From Planctomycetota bacterium (GTDB lineage: Bacteria > Planctomycetota > MHYJ01 > JACPRB01), in the NCBI GenBank assembly GCA_016190155.1, contig JACPRB010000306.1:1-35076 (forward strand): a stretch of DNA of 35,076 nucleotides, in the 5' to 3' direction. The position numbers and the translations under genes are program-made. Positions 1 to 6,421 of this stretch are shown in pieces. The notes under the pieces were generated by a model. It searched no databases and had not been told where the DNA came from. It saw only the letters and a program-made list of their open reading frames with translations. Within the stretch, counting starts at the first letter, position 1; each line of letters begins with the position of its first letter.

Positions 1-186
1 CGCGTCGTCGAAATCCTTGTCTCCCATCATGAACTTCCCCGCCTTGATCCCCACGAACTCCATCTTCACGCCGCCGCCGAGGTCCAGGACGATCTTCTCC
101 GCCGCGTCCTTTTCCTGCCCAGCGGCCGGCACGGAAGATCCTATCCAACCCATTGCGACCAGGCCAATGCTCAGGAAGCGAATCAT
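1..186 (-). CDS. Formylglycine-generating-enzyme/sulfatase-modifying-factor type secreted protein, N-terminal part, runs off the window
   Basis: Reverse-strand translation MIRFLSIGLVAMGWIGSSVPAAGQEKDAAEKIVLDLGGGVKMEFVGIKAGKFMMGDKDFDDA: signal peptide followed by the typical FGE-sulfatase start (MEFVxIKAGKFMMG). No stop before the window edge. Confidence 0.7.
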   Translation of the reverse strand, partial: MIRFLSIGLVAMGWIGSSVPAAGQEKDAAEKIVLDLGGGVKMEFVGIKAGKFMMGDKDFDDA

Positions 187-256
187 CTACCATTCTCCCT
201 TCAAAGGTCCCAAGGAGTATACGAACGGCACGAGCGATTGGAACAATACTTCGGGG

Positions 257-300
257 GCGGTCCCGCAGTCCGGATCTAAGGACCGGGACTGCCGGACCGC
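257..300. repeat. Inverted repeat/hairpin, 15-bp arms with one mismatch
   Basis: GCGGTCCCGCAGTCC (257-271) versus GGACTGCCGGACCGC (286-300); followed on + by GCCGATTTTT. Confidence 0.7.
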
Positions 301-656
301 GCCGATTTTTCCGCCGAAGCCTTGGCGAAGACGGAAGGGCCGTTCGCCGCGGTCGTCCAGCCGGAGACGGTGCGTACGATCCGACCGGTCCCTTCCAGGT
401 CGTGCAGCGCTTCGGCGAGGTCCTGGTTGCGCACCCGCAGGATGTGCCGCAGGTCTTCTTTGCGAAGCGCCCCGCGAACCTCCAGCGAACGCACGATCCG
501 TTCCGACAAAGGCGCCTCCTCGGCCGGCACCGGCGTCTCCCGGAGTTCCAACCGCACCGGCCCATCGGCATCGACCAGCGCCATTGTCACCGGCGGGGGC
601 GAGGCCGCGGCGCGATGTTCGATCGAAAGCACGATCCCGTCATGGCGGCGGCGCAC
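276..656 (-). pseudogene. Probable C-terminal remnant of a larger protein (winged-helix-like tail; resembles C-termini of RepA/KaiC-like AAA ATPases of mobile elements)
   Basis: Protein-like sequence continues upstream of the GTG at 656 without a good start (AWHDRWGDSNLYVRRRHDGIVLSIEH...) until an in-frame TAA. Tail SERIVRSLEVRGALRKEDLRHILRVRNQDLAEALHDLEGTGRIVR is wHTH-like. It lies beside a transposase remnant. Confidence 0.4.
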
Positions 657-872
657 GTAGAGATTCGAATCGCCCCACCTATCGTGCCATGCGCGTTATG
701 GTGAGTGGGCTTCCCAACTCGTCGCACCCCAGCGACTTCGTGTCGCGAGACTGCACATAACGAAATCGGCTGTCGGCTTGGTAGAACTCTCTCCTCTATT
801 CATTGGAGGGCTACCATGTTGACGGGTTTCCTCAAGACAGACCCAGCGCTGTCACGATACCGGGGGACGCCG

Positions 873-904
873 GTGGGGTAATGTGCAGCTGCACATTACC
901 CCAC
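873..904. repeat. 32-bp perfect palindrome GTGGGGTAATGTGCAGCTGCACATTACCCCAC
   Basis: The sequence equals its own reverse complement over 873-904, centre AGCT 887-890. It lies at the truncated 3' end of the transposase remnant. Confidence 0.9.
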
Positions 905-1506
905 GCATGGAAGTCGCCGCGGGCCAAGAGAGCCTCGCGCAGGATCGGGATGAGGGCGGCGACGTCGTCGGAGAGCGCGAAGCGCGCGGCCATGATCGCG
1001 CGCGAGGCGTCGTCCATATGAACGCGAGGAGATAGCTCTTCCACTTCGCGCGGCGCGGACCGTAGACGAAGGGGCCGTGCATCGTATCGGCAAGCCAGAG
1101 CATTTGCGGGATGCCGAGGTCGCGGCGCCGCGCGGGCTCGGGCGGCCGCCCGCGCCGGCGATGGCCGACGCGCTTCTCGGCCTCCCGGTGGATGGCACGC
1201 GCCGTCCACTCGGGGTGCTCGTCGGCCAGGGCGAGGAGGAGGTGCAGAGCCTCCTCGTCGATCGCGCGCCGGGGCGCCGCGATCCTTGCGGGACTTCTTC
1301 TCCAGACCTTCCACCCCGGAGGCGCGGTAGCGCGTGTACCAGCGCAGGATGGTTTCGGCGGAGAGCGCCACCGGCGTTCCGTCGGGGCCGACCTTGGGTT
1401 GGACCGAGAGCTGGCGCGCGATCTCCGCGAGCGACATGTTGGGGGCCGCGTGCAACAGCGGCGCGAGGACCGAGTACCTCCACAGCGCGAGTTCCGATGC
1501 GTTCAT
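905..1506 (-). pseudogene. Transposase/integrase (rve-type DDE, IS481-like), frameshifted and 3'-truncated
   Basis: N-term MNASELALWRYSVLAPLLHAAPNMSLAEIARQLS...ILRWYTRYRASGVEGLEKKSRKDRGAP (HTH), then in another frame RAIDEEALHLLLALADEHPEWTARAIHREAEKRVGHRRRGRPPEP...MLWLADTMHGPFVYGPRRAKWKSYLLAFI, then back to the first frame MDDASRAIMAARFALSDDVAALIPILREALLARG. The rest of the catalytic domain is missing. Confidence 0.75.
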
Positions 1507-1710
1507 CGTGCATCCTCCCTTCGCGAGGAGGTGTACCGCATCCGGACCGATTCGTCGCCGGCCAACCTCTGTTGGTGGACGCCAAGCGGGAAGCCGAAGG
1601 GGTGCGCCGAGGCGTGAAGCGCGGGAAAAGCGGGCCGGCGGGCCGCCTCGGAACAGAGTTCAAGCGGGGCACGGCACGCGAAGGAGGGACGACTCAAAGA
1701 GCGGGCACGA

Positions 1711-2175
1711 TCAGCGGGCGAAGAGCCCGACGACCGAGTGCTTGGGCTCCATCTCCTTCCAGTCGCGAAAGATCCGGGCGATGCGGATGACGCCGAAGCG
1801 AAAGAGTCGCGTGAGGAAAGGCTTGGGCCCGAGCGTGCCCTCCTGACCGGAAAGACGGAGCCGCCCGACGACCTCCTCGAACTCCGCGCGCAGGTGCCGT
1901 ACGGTCGTGCGGCCCAAGTGCCGGAGCCTCGCCCACCGGCCCAGCGGGATTTCGTCGATGAAGAGCGCCCGAAGGGTCCGCACCATAACCGCCGTGCGGA
2001 GGTAGTGATAGGGTAGCCTGCTGGGGACTACGATCCGGAAGTGTCCACCGAGTTCCGTCAACGCCGCGAGGACGCCCTCACGCGAGTCAAACCCCAACCC
2101 TGACGCCGTCCTCCGCCCTTGGCGGGCTCCGCGCGGCTCCCCTCTCCCGCGCTTCGGGGCTCCTACGGTGACCAC
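1711..2175 (-). CDS. Hypothetical protein upstream of and co-oriented with the transposase remnant (possible element passenger gene)
   Basis: 154-aa ORF; the C-terminal two thirds (FRIVVPSRLPYHYLRTAVMVRTLRALFIDEIPLGRWARLRHLGRTTVRHLRAEFEEVV...) is protein-like. Start uncertain. Confidence 0.45.
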   Translation of the reverse strand: MVTVGAPKRGRGEPRGARQGRRTASGLGFDSREGVLAALTELGGHFRIVVPSRLPYHYLRTAVMVRTLRALFIDEIPLGRWARLRHLGRTTVRHLRAEFEEVVGRLRLSGQEGTLGPKPFLTRLFRFGVIRIARIFRDWKEMEPKHSVVGLFAR

Positions 2176-2241
2176 GGCGTTTCAAAGACCGCGGAAACTT
2201 TCGCCCAATTCCACTTCAAAAAGCGTGTCAGTCGACATGCC

Positions 2242-2291
2242 GAACGGAGAACTGCCGAACGGTCGAACGACGAACCGTTGAACGGAAGAAC
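2242..2291. repeat. Octamer-period array (GAACNNNN), 7 units
   Basis: GAAC at 2242, 2249, 2257, 2265, 2272, 2280, 2288 (spacing 7-8 bp). Confidence 0.75.
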
Positions 2292-2317
2292 CGGCGACAG
2301 CTATCATAGGCGTACTC

Positions 2318-2722
2318 GTGGGCCCCTCGTTCAACGGGTTTGTACCTGACGCCGACGTCATTCGCGCGGCCCTGCTCGGACGGGACGCGTACCCCGTGTT
2401 CATGCTTTCCGGCGTTCCTCTCTACTCCACCGCCAGCGCCATTGAGCGCGCCAGAACCGTCGAGCCCGCGGGCGGCAGCACAAATGACATGCACACGCGC
2501 CTCCGCCTTCTGCCTCTGCAGATCGCGGACCGCGTGCATTTCGAGCAGCGCCTCGTGGAGGCGAAGCAGCGCTATCCCGAAGGTCGCATCGACCAGATCG
2601 AAGTGATCGCGCTGGCGCTGGCGCACTCGATCCCCCTGTGGTCCGATTGCGTCCAGACGCCTCTCCTGCAGGCCTTCACCACACGACAGATGATCCAGGA
2701 CTTCGGCCTGGCCAAGTCTTGA
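2318..2722 (+). CDS. Small protein, possibly PIN-domain-like nuclease
   Basis: 134-aa ORF from GTG; FVPDADVIRAALLG at the N-term and IEVIALALAHSIPLWSDC near the C-term recall PIN acidic motifs; stop overlaps the next ATG (TGATG). Confidence 0.45.
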   Translation: MGPSFNGFVPDADVIRAALLGRDAYPVFMLSGVPLYSTASAIERARTVEPAGGSTNDMHTRLRLLPLQIADRVHFEQRLVEAKQRYPEGRIDQIEVIALALAHSIPLWSDCVQTPLLQAFTTRQMIQDFGLAKS

Positions 2723-3123
2723 TGATCATCTCGTGGAATGCGGTCCTCTGGGGGTCGCTCGTCTTCGCAGGCTCGATCCTCATCACGGCGACCCTCGCGA
2801 TCGTCGTCATCCTCCGCCTTCCGGCGGATTACTTCACGATGCCGCGGCGGGCGCCTCCGACGCCAAGGCATCCCGCGTTGCACGTTCTCCGCCTCGTGGC
2901 GAAAAACCTCGCAGGGTTGCTGCTCATTCTCGCCGGAGTGGTCATGTCGGTTCCGGGCATCCCCGGCCAGGGGATCCTAACCTTGCTCATCGGGATCTTG
3001 CTCGTCGACTTCCCGGGCAAGTACCGCATCGAGCGTTGGCTCATCCGCAGGCCGCGCATCGCCCGCCCGATCAACTGGCTCCGCCGGCGGTTCCGTAAGC
3101 CGCCCATGGAGATTCCTGGGTAA
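2722..3123 (+). CDS. PGPGW-type small membrane protein
   Basis: MIISWNAVLWGSLVFAGSILITATLAIVVILRLP... then ...LLLILAGVVMSVPGIPGQGILTLLIGILLVDFPGKYRIERWLIRRP: TM segments and a PGxPGxG...FPGKYR motif. Overlaps the preceding stop. Confidence 0.7.
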   Translation: MIISWNAVLWGSLVFAGSILITATLAIVVILRLPADYFTMPRRAPPTPRHPALHVLRLVAKNLAGLLLILAGVVMSVPGIPGQGILTLLIGILLVDFPGKYRIERWLIRRPRIARPINWLRRRFRKPPMEIPG

Positions 3124-3232
3124 GAGCCCGTGACGAAATAACCGGTGCACTCCGCATACCGTCATGCTGCATGTGGAGCGTTCGCTGAGGCAGGAGACGG
3201 TTCCTGAGGAAGAACCCGTGCTTCACGTCGAA

Positions 3233-3251
3233 CAGGGTTGCAGGAACCCTG
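3233..3251 (+). promoter_or_regulatory. Short hairpin immediately upstream of the Shine-Dalgarno of the RCC1 gene
   Basis: CAGGGTT-GCAGG-AACCCTG (7-bp perfect stem, 5-nt loop) ends just before AAGGAGG. Confidence 0.45.
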
Positions 3252-3264
3252 AAGGAGGCCACCC

Positions 3265-4611
3265 ATGATCGTCAAGACCGCATGGGCGACCGCAACGGCC
3301 GGCATCCTGCTCCTCTGCGGTTGCCTCGGAACGCAGCAACCACCCACCGATCTGCAGATCGCCTCGGCAAGCGCCTCGGAAGTGGTGTTGAACTGGAAGT
3401 ACGACAATCTGCAATATACGCAGTTCGAGATCGAGCGCACCCTGGATCAGAACGGCCAGCCGGATCCGAACGCATGGGCGGACACAAACCCCGCCTTCGT
3501 TTCCACGCTTTCCTTCACCGATGTAAATCACGCGACCGGCACGACGTACTGGTACAAGGTCCGGGCGTGGTGGGGAGAGAGGTTCTCCACTTGCACGCAA
3601 CCGGTGCAAGCGGCGGTGCCTCAGCCCGATCTCGCGTCCCCCTCCGATGAGCCAACGCAGGGTTCGGTGTTCGCCGGGGGAGACGACTTTACATTGGCGG
3701 TCGTGGACGGGAAAGTGTGGACCTGGGATGTTTTCACCGATACTCCCGTCCCCGTGCAAGTGCAGGGTCTCGCCGAGGTGGTCGCCGTCTCGGCGCAGGG
3801 TCAGCACCGCGTTGTCCTTAAGAGAGACGGCAGCGTTTGGGCATGGGACAGCGCGCAGACCAGCCCCAGGAGAATCCAAACACCCGAGACTATGAGGTCC
3901 ATCGATGCGGATTCCCGCGGAGGCCATTCCGTGACGACAGACGGCCGGGTCTTTCGTTGGACATACGACGCGGCCGGAGAGCCACAAGAGAGTTACATGG
4001 CCGACCTGACGGGCGTGAGGGCCCTGGCCTCCAACGAACGTTGGATCCTCGCGCTTAAGGAAGACGGGACGGTTTGGTCTCAAGGCTACAATAGCAGTGG
4101 CGAGTTGGGGATTGGCACCACGAGCACCTACGAAACGGCGTTCCGGCAGGTGGTCGCCCCCAGCGACCCGACGGCCTTCCTGACCGGAGTGGTCGCGATC
4201 GGAGTCTCGGGGATGCACAGCCTCGCCCTGAAAGAAGACGGGACAGTGTGGGCTTGGGGCAACAACTTCGCAGGTCTCGTTGCGATGGGGCAAGGCACGA
4301 CGATCTCTTCCCCTGTCCAGACATCGGTGTCCGACGTACAGGCGATAGCCGTCGGCGACATCCAAACGGTCTTTCTCAAGAACGATGGAACCCTGTGGAT
4401 CTCCGACGCCTCCGATGTAAGACCGCACCCAGTACCCGGCCTCTCCAACGTGCGCGATGTTGGGTGCTCTGGGGAACATGAACAACAGGCGACGGTGAAA
4501 GAGTCCGATGGGCGCTTGACTGTTTGGCGGTGGGGTCACGGGGGCACGGGTCCGGACGGAGAGCGAATGCCCGCTCCCCCTAAGAGTCCCACGCTCATGC
4601 CAATTCCCTGA
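3265..4611 (+). CDS. Lipoprotein with fibronectin type III-like domain and RCC1-type beta-propeller repeats
   Basis: Signal/lipobox LLLCGC, FN3-like segment (PTDLQIASASASEVVLNWKYD...TTYWYKVRAW), repeated RCC1 units (HSLALKEDGTVWAWGNNFAG; WILALKEDGTVWSQGYNSSGELGIGTT). SD AAGGAGG just upstream of ATG. Confidence 0.8.
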   Translation: MIVKTAWATATAGILLLCGCLGTQQPPTDLQIASASASEVVLNWKYDNLQYTQFEIERTLDQNGQPDPNAWADTNPAFVSTLSFTDVNHATGTTYWYKVRAWWGERFSTCTQPVQAAVPQPDLASPSDEPTQGSVFAGGDDFTLAVVDGKVWTWDVFTDTPVPVQVQGLAEVVAVSAQGQHRVVLKRDGSVWAWDSAQTSPRRIQTPETMRSIDADSRGGHSVTTDGRVFRWTYDAAGEPQESYMADLTGVRALASNERWILALKEDGTVWSQGYNSSGELGIGTTSTYETAFRQVVAPSDPTAFLTGVVAIGVSGMHSLALKEDGTVWAWGNNFAGLVAMGQGTTISSPVQTSVSDVQAIAVGDIQTVFLKNDGTLWISDASDVRPHPVPGLSNVRDVGCSGEHEQQATVKESDGRLTVWRWGHGGTGPDGERMPAPPKSPTLMPIP

Positions 4612-4626
4612 GCGACGAAGGGGCCC

Positions 4627-5751
4627 CTACCGATCGATCTCGCCCAACACGATATCGATCGACCCCAGGATCGCCACCAGATCCGCGATGAGGACGCCCC
4701 GGGCCATCTCCGGCAGCACGCTCAACGTGCAGAAGCTCGGCGCGCGGATCTTCACGCGCACCGGCGTGTCCGCGCCTTCGCTGATGATATAGAAGCCCAG
4801 CTCGCCTCGCGGATTCTCGATGGCGGTGTACGCCTCTCCCTTGGGGACCTTGAATCCGCGCTTGACGTCCGCGCTGAACTTCCCCGGCGGCAATCCGTCC
4901 AGCGCCTGCCGGATGATCCGGCAACTCTGGACCATCTCCTCGATGCGCACCCAGTACCGATTCCAGCAGTCGCCCACCACGCCGATCCCTTCCTTGCCCA
5001 CCGCCACGTCGAACTGGAACTTGTCGTAGCCGCTGTACGGCTCCGCCTTGCGGACGTCCCAATCCACGCCGCTGGCGCGCAGGTTCGGACCGGAGACGCC
5101 CCAGGCGATGCCGAGGTCGGCCGGAATCACCCCGATCCCCTTCGTTCGCGTGATGAAGATCTGGTTGTACGTGAGCAGCTCGTTGTAGTCCTTGAGCCGT
5201 TCGTCGAAGATGTTCAGGAAGTTGTACACCATCTCCGCGAACTTCTTGTCGATGTCCTTCCACACGCCGCCGACGCGGACGTAGTTGTACGTCAGCCGCG
5301 CGCCGCTGGCGTACTCGAACATGTTGAGGATCATCTCGCGCTCGCGGAAGGCGTAGAGAAACGGCGTGAACGCCCCCACGTCCAGCCCGTACGTGCCGAA
5401 CGCCAGCAGGTGCGACGCGATGCGGTTGAGCTCCGCCATGATCACCCGGATGTGCTTGGCGCGCTCGGGGATCTCAGGCTTCAACAGCTTCTCGACGGCC
5501 AACGCGAACGCGAGGTTGTCGCTCATCCCGGACAGATAGTCCATCCGGTCCGTGTATGGGATGTACTGCTCGTAGCGCAGGCTTTCCCCGATCTTCTCCG
5601 CGCACCGGTGCAGGTAGCCGATCACCGGCGTCGCCTCGCTGACCAACTCGCCGTCGGTCCGCACCATCAGGCGCAGCACGCCGTGCGTGGAGGGATGCTG
5701 CGGCCCCATGTTCAGCAGCATGTCCTGGGTTTCAAGATCCTTGACCGGCAT
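4627..5751 (-). CDS. nuoD: NADH-quinone oxidoreductase subunit D
   Basis: MLLNMGPQHPSTHGVLRLMV...IGYLHRCAEKIGE...DRMDYLSGMSDNLAFALAVEKLL...GEIDR: full-length NuoD. Confidence 0.97.
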   Translation of the reverse strand: MPVKDLETQDMLLNMGPQHPSTHGVLRLMVRTDGELVSEATPVIGYLHRCAEKIGESLRYEQYIPYTDRMDYLSGMSDNLAFALAVEKLLKPEIPERAKHIRVIMAELNRIASHLLAFGTYGLDVGAFTPFLYAFREREMILNMFEYASGARLTYNYVRVGGVWKDIDKKFAEMVYNFLNIFDERLKDYNELLTYNQIFITRTKGIGVIPADLGIAWGVSGPNLRASGVDWDVRKAEPYSGYDKFQFDVAVGKEGIGVVGDCWNRYWVRIEEMVQSCRIIRQALDGLPPGKFSADVKRGFKVPKGEAYTAIENPRGELGFYIISEGADTPVRVKIRAPSFCTLSVLPEMARGVLIADLVAILGSIDIVLGEIDR

Positions 5752-5834
5752 CAGCGTGGCTCCTGCTTGCCCTGAGCGAGACGCCGCAGGCGTCGAGTCG
5801 AAGGGTCCTGGGTTTCGAGGTCTTTGACGGGCAT
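5722..5834. repeat. Imperfect 30-bp direct repeat of the nuoD 5' end (5722-5751 and 5805-5834) flanking a short hairpin-containing insert
   Basis: GTCCTGGGTTTCAAGATCCTTGACCGGCAT versus GTCCTGGGTTTCGAGGTCTTTGACGGGCAT (26/30 identical). The insert holds GACGCC-GCA-GGCGTC (5780-5794). Confidence 0.85.
5751..5834 (-). CDS. 27-aa upstream ORF overlapping the nuoD start (TGATG)
   Basis: MPVKDLETQDPSTRRLRRLAQGKQEPR*; the first 10 aa are identical to NuoD MPVKDLETQD; its TGA overlaps the nuoD ATG. Confidence 0.5.
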   Translation of the reverse strand: MPVKDLETQDPSTRRLRRLAQGKQEPR

Positions 5835-5868
5835 GGTTACCGGAGCGCCTTTCCGAGTCTCATAGGGA

Positions 5869-6396
5869 TCAGTAGACCGACGAACTCACCACCCGATCCT
5901 TCGCCGGCATCTCCTCGCTCTTGGCCAGCGATTGGCGGCGGATCTTCTCCTGCAGCTTGATGATGCCGTCCAGAAGCGCCTCCGGACGCGGCGGACACCC
6001 CGGCACATAGACGTCCACGGGCACGACCTTGTCCACGCCCTTCACGACGCTGTAGCCGTACTTGTAATACGGACCACCGCCCACCGTGCACGCCCCCATG
6101 GCCAGCACGTACCGCGGCTCCGGCATCTGCTCATAGAGCTGCTTCACCACGAGCGCCATCTTCGCGTTCACCGTGCCGGCGACGATCATGAGATCGCTCT
6201 GCCTCGGCGTGGCGCGTGGAATGACGCCCAACCGGTCCCAATCATAGCGCGACGCAGCCGCCGCCATCATCTCGATGGCGCATCAGGCGATGCCGAAGAG
6301 CATCGGCCAAAGGCTCGACGCCCGCGACCAGTTGACGATCGCGTCGACGCTCGTGATCAGGAGATTCTTTCCGAATCGACCTTCGATCAAGCTCAT
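5869..6396 (-). CDS. nuoB: NADH-quinone oxidoreductase subunit B with in-frame UGA at codon 38 (candidate selenocysteine or nonsense allele)
   Basis: [37 protein letters not shown]-[UGA][114 protein letters not shown]...; UGA codon at 6285-6283; no other disruption. The ORF track shows only the part after the UGA (5869..6270). Confidence 0.9.
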
Positions 6397-6421
6397 AGGG
6401 CCGCCTAATATAATGCCACGC

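Noticed and set aside
905-1506. Programmed frameshift transposase
   Set aside because: Two separate compensating shifts and a missing C-terminus point to decay.
4619-4628. AGGGGCCCCT palindrome between the RCC1 and nuoD genes
   Set aside because: Only 10 bp, expected in GC-rich DNA, and no U-tract for a terminator.
6267-6283. GCCAUC-GAGAU-GAUGGC hairpin right after the nuoB UGA as a SECIS
   Set aside because: The loop G is only about 10 nt from the UGA, too close for the usual bacterial SECIS spacing, and the stem arises from coding CAIEMM; the hairpin at 6249-6264 fits better.
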